Assembly (NCBI GenBank): GCA_964464435.1
Contig: CAYXGE010000002.1
Span: 8,136-72,135, forward strand
From: CAYXGE01 sp964464435
GTDB lineage: Bacteria; Pseudomonadota; Gammaproteobacteria; Burkholderiales; Methylophilaceae
Length of the DNA: 64,000 bases
Direction of reading: 5' to 3'
Of the stretch, positions 16,664 through 24,994 are shown piece after piece. The position numbers and the translations under genes are program-made. Positions within the stretch are counted from its first letter, which is position 1. Each line of letters begins with the position of its first letter. A model generated the notes under the pieces. The model ran no database searches and had not been told where the DNA came from. It worked only from the letters and a program-made list of their open reading frames with translations.

Positions 16664-17410
16664 ATGATGTTTGCATTGTTTATGGTAGTGTTTTTGGCGG
16701 TATCTGGCGCAATTTGGCTATTGGATATTGCTGTGTTGCGCAAGAAGCGAGCAGATGGCCAGCCTGAGCCGATGCTAGTAGAGTATGCAAAAAGCTTCTT
16801 TCCCGTTATTTTGCTGGTATTTATCATTCGTTCATTTATCGTTGAGCCGTTTAAAATCCCCTCAGGGTCTATGATGCCAACCTTATTGGCAGGCGATTTT
16901 ATTTTAGTTAACAAATATACCTATGGCTTACGTGTGCCTATTCTAAATAATACTTTTATTGAGATGGGCAAACCAAAACGCGGCGATGTGTTTGTTTTTC
17001 ATTATCCACCAGATCCATCCATAGATTATATTAAAAGGGTAGTGGGTGTACCTGGTGACAAAATTGCCTATAAAGACAAGCAGCTATATATTAATGGTCA
17101 AAAATTAGAAACCCAGTTAGTGGGTGACTATGAATATGAAGGCCCAGGTTTAAATTTAATTAAAGCCAAACGTTCACACGAAAAACTGGGTGAAATGGCG
17201 CATGATATTCTGATAGAACCCAATGCGATGGTGATTGATGGTGAGGTTGAAGTGCCCGCTGGACATTATTTTGCTATGGGGGATAATCGCGATAACAGTC
17301 GCGATAGCCGTTTTTGGGGGTTTGTTCCAGAGAAAAATTTAGTCGGCCGTGCATTTTTTATATGGTTTAATTTTGATAATTTCAGTAGGATAGGCAATAA
17401 AATTCAATAG
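16664..17410 (+). CDS. lepB: Signal peptidase I (LepB)
   Basis: 248 residues. An N-terminal membrane helix (MVVFLAVSGAIWLLDIAV) and a second one near 45-60 precede the catalytic serine in PSGSMMPTL (about residue 69), the general-base lysine in IKRVVGVPGD (about 124) and box E, MGDNRDNSRDSRFWG. The enzyme removes signal peptides from exported proteins at the outer face of the cytoplasmic membrane. The gene follows lepA immediately and is followed after 9 bp by the DUF4845 gene, the usual betaproteobacterial order. Confidence 0.96.
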   Translation: MMFALFMVVFLAVSGAIWLLDIAVLRKKRADGQPEPMLVEYAKSFFPVILLVFIIRSFIVEPFKIPSGSMMPTLLAGDFILVNKYTYGLRVPILNNTFIEMGKPKRGDVFVFHYPPDPSIDYIKRVVGVPGDKIAYKDKQLYINGQKLETQLVGDYEYEGPGLNLIKAKRSHEKLGEMAHDILIEPNAMVIDGEVEVPAGHYFAMGDNRDNSRDSRFWGFVPEKNLVGRAFFIWFNFDNFSRIGNKIQ

Positions 17411-17419
17411 GAGCCTAAC

Positions 17420-17782
17420 ATGCAAAAACAAATGCAAAAGCAACAAGGGATGACATTTATTGGTTTAGTGCTGATGATCGCTATGATTGTATTTGTAGCA
17501 GTCATAGGTATGAAAGTATTGCCTTATTATGCTGAGCACATGACCATTAAGAAAATATTACATACAGTTGCTGAAGATAATGTAGGTAAACCTAAATCTG
17601 CTATCCAAGAGGCCTTTAGAAAAGCAGCGAGTATCGACGATATTAAAAGTATTGATAAAACAGACTTAGAAATTTCTAGTACCGATGCAGGTACAGTCAT
17701 TTCCACTGAATATCAAGTGGTCGTGCCTTTATTTGCCAATGTGAGTGCATTGCTTGATTTTACAGCCTCATCTGATGAGTAA
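17420..17782 (+). CDS. DUF4845 family membrane-anchored protein
   Basis: 120 residues with one N-terminal membrane helix (FIGLVLMIAMIVFVAVIGMK) preceded by a short Gln/Lys stretch, resembling the N-terminus of type IV pilin-like proteins. The rest is a small soluble domain. DUF4845 proteins are regularly encoded between lepB and rnc in betaproteobacteria; their function is not established. AGGAG lies 6 nt before the ATG. Its 3' end is the place where a 55-bp contig overlap has been duplicated around an N gap. Confidence 0.85.
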   Translation: MQKQMQKQQGMTFIGLVLMIAMIVFVAVIGMKVLPYYAEHMTIKKILHTVAEDNVGKPKSAIQEAFRKAASIDDIKSIDKTDLEISSTDAGTVISTEYQVVVPLFANVSALLDFTASSDE

Positions 17783-17973
17783 GCATCCTTAGCTAGTTCA
17801 TGAGGCAAGATGCTTTATNNNNNNNNNNNNNNNNNNNNNNNNNNNNNNNNNNNNNNNNNNNNNNNNNNNNNNNNNNNNNNNNNNNNNNNNNNNNNNNNNN
17901 NNNNNNNNNNNNNNNNNNAGCCTCATCTGATGAGTAAGCATCCTTAGCTAGTTCATGAGGCAAGATGCTTTAT
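17764..17973. other. False gap: 55-bp duplicated contig ends around 100 N
   Basis: Bases 17764-17818 and 17919-17973 are identical 55-mers flanking 100 Ns (17819-17918). Both copies contain the end of the DUF4845 gene and the start of rnc. Collapsing them to one copy leaves an 18-bp normal spacing between the two genes, so the duplication and the Ns are assembly products. Confidence 0.93.
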
Positions 17974-18644
17974 TGACAAGCGGTCTATCAAGGCAGCTCG
18001 CTTACCAATTTAAAAATAGTCAACTTCTTACGCAGGCGCTCACACATCGAAGCCATACTGGTGCAAACAACGAGCGCCTTGAGTTTTTAGGCGATGGTAT
18101 TTTAAATTTTATTATTGCCAACCAGCTTTATCAGCAGTTTCCAAAGTTAGCAGAAGGTGATTTAAGCCGTTTGCGAGCGCATTTAGTCAAAGAACCTACT
18201 TTAAGTGAATTAGCTATTAAGCTTAACTTAGGTGAATCATTAAGATTAGGTGAAGGCGAGCTTAAAAGTGCAGGCTGGCGCAGACCTTCTGTATTGGCAG
18301 ATGCTCTAGAAGCCATTATTGGTGCGGTGTTTCTCGATGGCGGTTTTGAGTCTGCTGAAGCTTTGGTGATACGCTTATATCAACCGTTATTAGCAGAGCT
18401 AAACCCCAAAAATATTGGTAAAGACCCTAAGTCCTTATTACAAGAGTATCTACAAAGTCGCAAAGCAGATTTGCCTAATTATCAAGTATTAGCCATTGAA
18501 GGTGAGGCGCATAATCAGTTATTTAAAGTTACTTGTGAAATCAACAAATATCACATCAAAACACAAGGCGAGGGCACCAGTCGGCGAATTGCAGAGCAAC
18601 AAGCGGCGCAACTCGCATTTGAACTTATGACCAAGGAAAAGTAA
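17955..18644 (+). CDS. rnc: Ribonuclease III
   Basis: 229 residues. The RNase III signature NERLEFLGDGIL is near residues 40-51, with the second catalytic Asp/Glu segment in LADALEAIIGAVFLDGG near 115. The C-terminal double-stranded RNA-binding domain ends with SRRIAEQQAAQLAFEL. It cleaves double-stranded RNA in rRNA processing and mRNA decay. The start falls inside the second copy of a duplicated 55-bp contig end; the same ATG is at 17800 in the first copy. It is followed by era after a single base. Confidence 0.97.
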   Translation: MRQDALLTSGLSRQLAYQFKNSQLLTQALTHRSHTGANNERLEFLGDGILNFIIANQLYQQFPKLAEGDLSRLRAHLVKEPTLSELAIKLNLGESLRLGEGELKSAGWRRPSVLADALEAIIGAVFLDGGFESAEALVIRLYQPLLAELNPKNIGKDPKSLLQEYLQSRKADLPNYQVLAIEGEAHNQLFKVTCEINKYHIKTQGEGTSRRIAEQQAAQLAFELMTKEK

Positions 18645-18645
18645 T

Positions 18646-19539
18646 ATGAGCCAATCAGGCGAAGCATTTCATTGTGGCACTATTGCCATTGTCGGGCGTC
18701 CCAATGTAGGTAAATCTACATTGCTTAATCACATACTCGGCATGAAACTCAGCATCACCTCACGCAAAGCGCAGACTACGCGTCATCGTCTGTTGGGGAT
18801 ACACACCACGGCAGATACACAGTATTTATTTGTCGATACGCCTGGGTTTCAACAAAAACACATTAATAAATTAAACAAAACCCTCAATAAAACGGTCACA
18901 CAAGTGATTAGTGAGGTGGACGTTATTTTGTTTGTGGTTGAACCTACCTATTTAAGTGATGCGGATCGCAAAGTGTTGAGCTTATTGCCGCAAGACTTAC
19001 CAGTATTGTTGGTGGTGAATAAAGCGGATCTCATGGAAGACAAAGGTAAGTTATTGCCATTAATCAATGAGTTTTCTAGCGAGTTTAAATTTGCAGAAAT
19101 TGTACCGATTAGCGCTAAAAAAGACCTCAATATTGAGGAGCTGTTACGCTCGGTGCGACAGTATTTACCAGAACAGCCTGCTATTTACGGTGAAGATGAA
19201 CTGACTGATAAAAACGAGCGCTTTTTAGCGGCAGAACTCATTCGTGAAAAAGTATTTAGATTGTTAGGTGATGAAGTACCGTATTCAGTGGCAGTTGAGA
19301 TTGAACAATTTACAACAGAGGGTAAATTACGCCGTATTCATGCTGCTATTATCGTGGATAAAGACAGCCAAAAGCCGATGATTATTGGTAAATCTGGCGC
19401 TAAACTCAAACAAATTTCTACAGAAGCCAGAACGGATATGGAAAAATTGTTTGGGGGTAAAGTTTGGCTAGAAACATGGGTGAAAGTGAAAGGTGGCTGG
19501 GCAGATGATGATAGGGCGCTTAAGTCACTAGGTTATTAA
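18646..19539 (+). CDS. era: GTPase Era
   Basis: 297 residues. GRPNVGKST near residue 17, VDTPGF near 66 and NKAD near 127 are the G1, G3 and G4 motifs. The C-terminal KH domain includes MIIGKSGAKLKQI near 250. Era binds 16S rRNA and assists 30S maturation. It is placed directly after rnc, the classic rnc-era-recO order, and probably co-transcribed with both. Confidence 0.97.
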   Translation: MSQSGEAFHCGTIAIVGRPNVGKSTLLNHILGMKLSITSRKAQTTRHRLLGIHTTADTQYLFVDTPGFQQKHINKLNKTLNKTVTQVISEVDVILFVVEPTYLSDADRKVLSLLPQDLPVLLVVNKADLMEDKGKLLPLINEFSSEFKFAEIVPISAKKDLNIEELLRSVRQYLPEQPAIYGEDELTDKNERFLAAELIREKVFRLLGDEVPYSVAVEIEQFTTEGKLRRIHAAIIVDKDSQKPMIIGKSGAKLKQISTEARTDMEKLFGGKVWLETWVKVKGGWADDDRALKSLGY

Positions 19540-19563
19540 ATTGGGCTACTAAACTCACTTGAT

Positions 19564-20307
19564 ATGGCAGTGCAAAGTAATACAAGACAAGATAATCACA
19601 CCAAAAGCAATCAGCATGTCTATGTATTGCACACCTATCCTTTTAAAGAAACCAGCTTAGTTGTTGAGCTATTTACCCGTGAGTATGGGCGTATCGCTGC
19701 AGTGGCTAAGGGCGCACGCCGACCTCGTTCAGCCATGCGCGGTATGTTGCAATCGTTTCAACCTTTACTCGGCGCGTGGTCTGGCAAAGCTGAACTAAAA
19801 ACCTTGCATAGCTTGGAGTGGGATGCAGGGCTATTGCTACTTCAAGGTGATGCCCTCATGTGTGCCTTTTATTTGAATGAGCTTTTGCTTAGACTATTAC
19901 CCAGAGAAGACGCGCATGCTGCGCTGTTTGACTACTACAGCCAAACCCTAAAAACACTATCAATTAGCCAAGATTTTGCGACTACTCTGCGTCGTTTTGA
20001 GTTAAAGCTTCTACAAGAAATGGGCTATGCTGTGCCTTTAACACACGATGCACAAGAGAAAACTATCGAACCTCAACGTCAATATGCTTATATTGGTGAG
20101 TTTGGTGCCGTGGCGCTAACGCAGCAAGCGCTTGAAAATGGCGTACAATTATCGGGTAAAACGTTAATCAATATGGCTAACGATGATTATCAAGACTTGC
20201 TAACACAGCAACAAAGTAAACAACTCATGCGTTATTTATTGGCGCATTATTTAGGTGATAAGCCGTTGCATACAAGGCAGTTGTTAATAGATTTACAAGG
20301 GTTATAA
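19564..20307 (+). CDS. recO: DNA repair protein RecO
   Basis: 247 residues with an N-terminal OB-fold (VYVLHTYPFKETSLVVELFT, GRIAAVAKGARRPRSAMRG) and a helical C-terminal domain. RecO anneals single strands and, with RecR, helps load RecA at gaps. The zinc-binding cysteines of some RecO proteins are not seen here, as in many proteobacterial forms. It is followed by pdxJ after one base, the common gammaproteobacterial and betaproteobacterial order. Confidence 0.95.
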   Translation: MAVQSNTRQDNHTKSNQHVYVLHTYPFKETSLVVELFTREYGRIAAVAKGARRPRSAMRGMLQSFQPLLGAWSGKAELKTLHSLEWDAGLLLLQGDALMCAFYLNELLLRLLPREDAHAALFDYYSQTLKTLSISQDFATTLRRFELKLLQEMGYAVPLTHDAQEKTIEPQRQYAYIGEFGAVALTQQALENGVQLSGKTLINMANDDYQDLLTQQQSKQLMRYLLAHYLGDKPLHTRQLLIDLQGL

Positions 20308-20308
20308 C

Positions 20309-21040
20309 ATGATTAAATTAGGTGTCAATATTGACCACGTAGCAACCCTGCGCCAAGCGCGCGGCACACAATATCCAAGCGTGGTGCAAGCAGCATTACG
20401 TGCTGAAGAAGCAGGCGCAGATAGCATTACCATTCACTTGCGTGAAGATAGACGCCATATACAAGATGCTGATGTTTACGCGCTACGCCCGCTGTTGCAA
20501 ACAAAGATGAATTTAGAAATGGCTGTCACCGATGAAATGGTGGAGATTGCCCTCAAAGTCAGGCCGCAAGATGTGTGCTTAGTACCAGAACGGCGTGAAG
20601 AGCGCACCACAGAGGGTGGGTTAGAAGTGGCAGGAAATCTGGCGCGAGTTTCCGAAGTATGCGACCAGTTAGCCGATGCTGGCATACGTGTTTCATTGTT
20701 TATTGCGCCAGATTTAGCGCAAATCAAAGCGGCGCATGAGGCAGGCGCGCCTGTGATTGAAATTCATACAGGTAAATACGCAGATAGCGAAGGCACAGTG
20801 CAAGCACATGAATTAGCGCGTATTCAAGAGGCCACGGCCTATGCACAAAGTTTAGGGCTTATTGTTAATGCAGGGCATGGGCTCAATATTCACAATGTCC
20901 ATGACATAGCGGCTATACCGCATATGAATGAGCTCAATATTGGCCATGCCATTGTTGCGCACGCTGTATTTGTGGGTTGGGAATATGCCATTCGTGAGAT
21001 GAAAACGTTGATGATGCAAGCGGCGACTTTAAATAAATGA
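20309..21040 (+). CDS. pdxJ: Pyridoxine 5'-phosphate synthase
   Basis: 243 residues, a TIM-barrel enzyme starting KLGVNIDHVATLRQARGT, which carries the conserved NIDHVATLRxARG motif. Further family segments are TIHLREDRRHIQD, CLVPERREE and VNAGHGLNIHN. PdxJ condenses 1-deoxyxylulose 5-phosphate with 3-amino-2-oxopropyl phosphate in de novo vitamin B6 synthesis. The product, after oxidation, serves PLP enzymes such as the DegT domain and GlgP also encoded in this window. Confidence 0.97.
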   Translation: MIKLGVNIDHVATLRQARGTQYPSVVQAALRAEEAGADSITIHLREDRRHIQDADVYALRPLLQTKMNLEMAVTDEMVEIALKVRPQDVCLVPERREERTTEGGLEVAGNLARVSEVCDQLADAGIRVSLFIAPDLAQIKAAHEAGAPVIEIHTGKYADSEGTVQAHELARIQEATAYAQSLGLIVNAGHGLNIHNVHDIAAIPHMNELNIGHAIVAHAVFVGWEYAIREMKTLMMQAATLNK

Positions 21041-21071
21041 ACAAACTGACTAACGTTAACAGTGTGCATAG

Positions 21072-21449
21072 ATGATTTTTGGCATCGGTACAGATATTGT
21101 AGAAGTATCGCGCATAGAAGATTCGCTAGCGCGCTTCGGCAATGCCTTTGCTATGCGTATTTTGAGCGAGCGCGAGATGCAAGAGTTTACGCAATCGCAT
21201 ACCCAAGCGCGCTTTTTAGCAAAGCGTTTTGCCGCCAAAGAAGCGTTTGCTAAAGCCCTTGGTACAGGTATTAGAGCGCCCGCAACCTTTGATAATATTG
21301 CCGTTGCGCATGATGACTTAGGCAAGCCCGTGCTGGATATTGCGCCTGCTCTGCAACAATATTTAGAAACAAAAGGCATCCGTTTTATGCATTTATCTAT
21401 TAGTGATGAAAAATCACTAGCCGCCGCTTTTGTTGTATTAGAAACTTAA
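21072..21449 (+). CDS. acpS: Holo-[acyl-carrier-protein] synthase
   Basis: 125 residues. FGIGTDIVEVSRIE at the N-terminus supplies the metal-binding Asp, and RFAAKEAFAKALGTG near residues 55-70 the second acidic residue and CoA-binding region. AcpS transfers 4'-phosphopantetheine from CoA to ACP. It lies 31 bp after pdxJ; tcdA starts one base after its stop. Confidence 0.96.
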   Translation: MIFGIGTDIVEVSRIEDSLARFGNAFAMRILSEREMQEFTQSHTQARFLAKRFAAKEAFAKALGTGIRAPATFDNIAVAHDDLGKPVLDIAPALQQYLETKGIRFMHLSISDEKSLAAAFVVLET

Positions 21450-21450
21450 C

Positions 21451-22239
21451 ATGATTGATGAATCCCCAGATGTTGCGCGTCGCTTTGGCGGCGTCAGCCG
21501 TTTATATGGCGAAGCGGGTTTGGCCAAGCTACAGGCAGCCCATGTTTGTGTAATTGGCATAGGTGGCGTAGGGTCTTGGGCGGCTGAGGCCTTAGCGCGT
21601 AATGCGGTGGGGTCAATCACACTCATTGATTTAGATAATATTGCAGAGTCTAATGTGAACCGCCAAATTCATGCCCTTGAAGGTGCGTTTGGCCAAGCCA
21701 AAGTGACCGCCATGGCGCAACGTATCAAAGCAATTAATCCAACTGTTATAGTCCATGAGGTTGAGGATTTCATTACAAGCGAAAATCTAGCCACCTTATT
21801 AAATACGCAGTTTGACGCAATTTTAGATGCTATTGATGATGTTAAAGCCAAAGTGGCGCTAACGGCTTACTGCAAAGCTAAATCAATTCCATTAGTGGTG
21901 ACTGGGGCGGCAGGTGGTCGGCTAGACCCTACCAAAATTCAAATTGATGATTTAGCTAATGTGTCAGGTGACCGCTTGTTAGCAAAAGTGCGTAATCAGT
22001 TGCGTAAAGAGTATGGCTTTCCTAAAGGTATTGATAGCTTGCACGCCACAAAAAAAGCCAAGCAAACTAAGTTTGGAATTGCGGCAGTATTTTCAAATGA
22101 GCCTGTGGTTAAGCCTGAAGCGGCATGTGACGCGATTTCTGGTTTAAATTGCGCAGGCTATGGGTCTGCGGTAAGTGTGACTGCAACATTTGGATTTATC
22201 GCGGCGCAATTGGTATTGAACTACCTCCTAAAGAAATAG
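21451..22239 (+). CDS. tcdA: tRNA threonylcarbamoyladenosine dehydratase (TcdA/CsdL, ThiF/E1-like)
   Basis: 262 residues of the ThiF/MoeB/E1 superfamily. The adenylate-binding VIGIGGVGSWAAEALARN is near residue 28, with DLDNI and NRQIHAL following. The family converts t6A37 in tRNA to cyclic t6A in an ATP-dependent dehydration. The match in length and the N-terminal RFGGVSRLYGEAG support TcdA over other E1-like enzymes such as MoeB. Confidence 0.92.
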   Translation: MIDESPDVARRFGGVSRLYGEAGLAKLQAAHVCVIGIGGVGSWAAEALARNAVGSITLIDLDNIAESNVNRQIHALEGAFGQAKVTAMAQRIKAINPTVIVHEVEDFITSENLATLLNTQFDAILDAIDDVKAKVALTAYCKAKSIPLVVTGAAGGRLDPTKIQIDDLANVSGDRLLAKVRNQLRKEYGFPKGIDSLHATKKAKQTKFGIAAVFSNEPVVKPEAACDAISGLNCAGYGSAVSVTATFGFIAAQLVLNYLLKK

Positions 22240-22250
22240 TCTTTTGAGGC

Positions 22251-22415
22251 ATGGCCTCAACGCATCATATTCAATCCTTTAAAGGTAATAAATCCTATTT
22301 GCCCAGTAAGCAATGCTTGGCGTGTGGAAAAACCATGACGTGGCGTAAGTGTTGGGCCAAAAATTGGGATGCAATCAAATATTGTTCTCAAGCCTGCAGA
22401 AAGCATGCATCATGA
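22251..22415 (+). CDS. DUF2256 family small CXXC protein
   Basis: A 54-residue gene. The protein has KQCLACGKTMTWRKCWAKNW and, eight residues on, YCSQACR: two Cys pairs in the pattern CxxCGK-WRK-W-W-KYCS-ACR of DUF2256, a zinc-ribbon-like family. The function is unknown; DUF2256 genes are often found beside photolyase/cryptochrome genes. Here its TGA overlaps the alkB ATG by 4 bp (ATGA), indicating translational coupling, and the Fe-S photolyase gene follows alkB. The start at 22251 is 11 bp after tcdA. Confidence 0.85.
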   Translation: MASTHHIQSFKGNKSYLPSKQCLACGKTMTWRKCWAKNWDAIKYCSQACRKHAS

Positions 22416-23053
22416 ATAATTTACCCTTGTTTCAGTCACAAGCGCTAATTCAGATAGACCAAGGGGCTATGCTAATTAAGCGTTTTGTCGGTGAGAATGA
22501 GGTTGCCTTGCTGGTTGCAGTCAATGAAATATTGGCAGTGGCTCCCCCCAGAAAAATGATGACACAAGGTGGTTATACCATGTCTGTGGCGATGACTAAT
22601 ACTGGGCAAGTGGGCTGGGTGTCAGATAGAAAAGGCTATCGCTATAGCGCAGTAGACCCTTATGCTGGTAGTTTTTGGCCAGACATGCCTGCGCTCATGC
22701 AACAAATGGCCTCTGATGCTGCGCTTCAAGCTGGGTATGCTAATTTTTTGCCAGATGCTTGTTTGGTGAATGTATACCAAATTGGCGCTAAAATGGCCTT
22801 GCATCAAGATAAAGATGAACAAGATTTTAGCCAACCTATTGTTTCAATTTCGCTTGGATTGCCAGCTACTTTTTTATTTGGTGGTTTGCAACGCAGCGAT
22901 AAACCTAAAAAAATTCTGTTAGAACATGGTGATGCTGTGGTGTGGGGTGGTCACTCAAGAATGCATTTTCATGGGGTCGCTCCGCTTAAGCCTGGGGAGC
23001 ATCCTTTGTTAGGGCAACAACGTATTAATCTTACTTTTAGAAAAGCCCTATAA
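22412..23053 (+). CDS. alkB: Alpha-ketoglutarate-dependent DNA repair dioxygenase AlkB
   Basis: 213 residues from the ATG at 22412; a longer frame from 22349 would overlap most of the DUF2256 gene and lacks support. The iron-binding His and Asp are in ALHQDKDE near residue 128, the distal His in RMHFHGVAP near 184, and the 2-oxoglutarate-binding arginines in QRINLTFRKAL at the C-terminus. AlkB removes methyl groups from 1-methyladenine and 3-methylcytosine by oxidation, releasing formaldehyde. It is the middle gene of a repair group with DUF2256 and an Fe-S photolyase-like gene 2 bp downstream. Confidence 0.95.
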   Translation: MNNLPLFQSQALIQIDQGAMLIKRFVGENEVALLVAVNEILAVAPPRKMMTQGGYTMSVAMTNTGQVGWVSDRKGYRYSAVDPYAGSFWPDMPALMQQMASDAALQAGYANFLPDACLVNVYQIGAKMALHQDKDEQDFSQPIVSISLGLPATFLFGGLQRSDKPKKILLEHGDAVVWGGHSRMHFHGVAPLKPGEHPLLGQQRINLTFRKAL

Positions 23054-23055
23054 AA

Positions 23056-24621
23056 ATGTCTGAACAGCATCAATGTCGAAACCTCATTATTATTCTTGGC
23101 GACCAACTGACTTTAAATAATGCGGCACTGGATGGCATAGATTTTAACCAAGATAAAATACTCATGGTTGAGGCGTTTGCAGAATCTACTAAAGTATGGA
23201 CACACAAAGCACGTATTGCCTTATTTTTATCTGCCATGCGTCATTTTGCGCAGTTGCTTAAAGAAAAAGATTTCCCACTCATCTACTTGCAGTTAGGGCA
23301 ACACCCTTTTAATGACTTAGTTTCAGCTTGGAAAAGTTATATCACTTTATTGCAACCGCAAAAAATTATTATATGTGAGCCAGGTTGTTACCATATTCAA
23401 CAAGCGCTAGAGCAATGCGCAAAAGAAGCCGATATTCCGCTAGCGATTAGAGATGACACGCATTTTATGTGTAGCAGAGCACAATTTAAGGATTGGGCAG
23501 GTAAGAATAAAACCTTGCGCTTAGAGTTTTTTTATCGTTGGATGCGTAAACAACATCAAGTATTAATGACAGATGGTCAACCTGAAGGTGGTGAATGGAA
23601 TTACGACCAAGATAATAGAAAGGCATTTGGTAAACAGGGACCAATCAATATTCCAAATGCACCAACTATTTCAACAGATGCAATCACTGTAGAAGTTATG
23701 GCGGATATTGAACAATACTTTCCGCAACATCCTGGTAGTTTAAAAAACTTTTGTTGGCCAGTGACAAGAGAGAATGCGCTTGAACTATTAAATGACTTTT
23801 TAGAACACAAACTCGCGTATTTTGGTCCGCACCAAGATGCCATGTGGCAATCAACACTGTCTGAATCAAGCCCATTTTTATGGCATTCACTCATCGCCTC
23901 TTCCCTTAATTTAAAACTCATTCACCCTCAAGAAGTTATTCATGCAACGCTTAAGGCTTATCAACAACACCAGTTGCCGCTTGCAAGTGTTGAAGGATTT
24001 ATCAGGCAAATTATTGGTTGGCGCGAGTTTATTCATGGGGTTTATTGGCTTGATATGCCAGCATTAGCTGAATCAAACTACTTTGCACATGAAAATAATT
24101 TACCAAATTGGTACTGGACGGGTAAAACGCAGATGAATTGTCTGCGCCAGACTATTCAACAAACCCTAGATTACGGCTATGCGCATCATATCCAACGTCT
24201 TATGGTGACTGGTTTGTTTGGGCTTTTAGCACAGGTGCAGCCTCGTCAGCTTGAACAATGGTATTTGGCTATTTATGTAGATGCTGTGGAGTGGGTTGAA
24301 TTACCTAATACCTTAGGAATGGCGCTATATGCCAATGGTGGGCGCTTTACCAGTAAGCCTTATGTGGCAAGTGGTGCGTACATCAATCGTATGAGCAATT
24401 ACTGCCAATCATGCAAGTACAAACCAGACATTAAAACAGGTGAACAAGCTTGCCCATTTACTACCCTCTACTGGCAGTTTTTAATTAAGCATTATGATGC
24501 GTTTTCGCGTAATCCTCGTACCAGTCTAATGACCAAAAATGTGGATCGTTTTTCAGTTGAAGAGAAACAAGCAATTGAACAGCATGCAACAACCATGCTT
24601 GCCAATTTAGAGTCACTTTAA
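23056..24621 (+). CDS. Iron-sulfur bacterial cryptochrome/(6-4) photolyase-like protein (FeS-BCP/PhrB family)
   Basis: 521 residues. The N-terminal NLIIILGDQLT segment starts the antenna-binding alpha/beta domain, and the C-terminal half is the FAD-binding helical domain. Cysteines are arranged Cys-x87-Cys-x2-Cys-x12-Cys (MNCLRQ, then YCQSC and QACPF). This is the spacing of the four 4Fe-4S ligands in Agrobacterium PhrB, the characterised (6-4) photolyase of this family. Members repair UV (6-4) photoproducts or act as blue-light sensors. Placement next to alkB and DUF2256 favours repair. The stop overlaps the stop of the opposing small gene by 4 bp. Confidence 0.93.
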   Translation: MSEQHQCRNLIIILGDQLTLNNAALDGIDFNQDKILMVEAFAESTKVWTHKARIALFLSAMRHFAQLLKEKDFPLIYLQLGQHPFNDLVSAWKSYITLLQPQKIIICEPGCYHIQQALEQCAKEADIPLAIRDDTHFMCSRAQFKDWAGKNKTLRLEFFYRWMRKQHQVLMTDGQPEGGEWNYDQDNRKAFGKQGPINIPNAPTISTDAITVEVMADIEQYFPQHPGSLKNFCWPVTRENALELLNDFLEHKLAYFGPHQDAMWQSTLSESSPFLWHSLIASSLNLKLIHPQEVIHATLKAYQQHQLPLASVEGFIRQIIGWREFIHGVYWLDMPALAESNYFAHENNLPNWYWTGKTQMNCLRQTIQQTLDYGYAHHIQRLMVTGLFGLLAQVQPRQLEQWYLAIYVDAVEWVELPNTLGMALYANGGRFTSKPYVASGAYINRMSNYCQSCKYKPDIKTGEQACPFTTLYWQFLIKHYDAFSRNPRTSLMTKNVDRFSVEEKQAIEQHATTMLANLESL

Positions 24622-24884
24622 AAGTACGCTTGAATTTTGCGCTCATACTCAGGAAAGTAACGCCCAATCACACTCAACTCAAAGCTGCGCAATATGCTGG
24701 TATTGGGTTCTCGCTCGAGCAAAAATTCAAAAGATTTTTCTACAAGTTTAGTGGTTGAAATCTGCCCTTTGGTAAGTTTTTGCGCATATGCTATAGGTAC
24801 TTGAACTATATGGCTGGTATGGCTATTGCTGTTTACCTCTACTTGAAAACTAGTCTCACTCAAAGCAGTCACTTTAATGTCCAT
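24618..24884 (-). CDS. Uncharacterised 88-residue protein
   Basis: A small soluble protein without signal peptide or membrane helix, not assigned to a known family here. The first half is beta-rich (IKVTALSETSFQVEVNSN), then IAYAQKLTKGQ and KLVEKSFEFLLEREPNTSIL suggest helices, ending with RYFPEYERKIQAYF. It is convergent with the photolyase-like gene, their stops overlapping by 4 bp. It starts 110 bp from the htpG start, divergent from it. The frame fills the space exactly and the compact arrangement supports a real gene. Confidence 0.65.
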   Translation of the reverse strand: MDIKVTALSETSFQVEVNSNSHTSHIVQVPIAYAQKLTKGQISTTKLVEKSFEFLLEREPNTSILRSFELSVIGRYFPEYERKIQAYF

Positions 24885-24934
24885 TTAGAATCTCCTAAAA
24901 GCTCAATTTTTTATAAAAGATTTTAGAAATACTA

Positions 24935-24962
24935 CTTGAAAATGCAATAGCTAACCCCATTA
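24935..24962 (+). promoter_or_regulatory. Sigma-32 heat-shock promoter of htpG
   Basis: CTTGAAA (24935-24941), a 13-bp spacer and CCCCATTA (24955-24962) match the sigma-32 (RpoH) consensus almost perfectly, 32 bp upstream of the htpG start. Confidence 0.9.
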
Positions 24963-24994
24963 ACTCTTTATTGTTTTATGTAAGGAGTATATTT

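Noticed and set aside
17764..17973. 55-bp direct repeats around N runs (also 59518-59727 and 61028-61237) as transposon target sites or attachment sites
   Set aside because: All three are exactly 55 bp, all flank exactly 100 Ns, and collapsing them repairs a gene frame (scpA). This is an assembly artefact.
22349..22411. N-terminal extension of AlkB to 22349
   Set aside because: This stretch overlaps the well-supported DUF2256 gene in another frame and does not look like AlkB.
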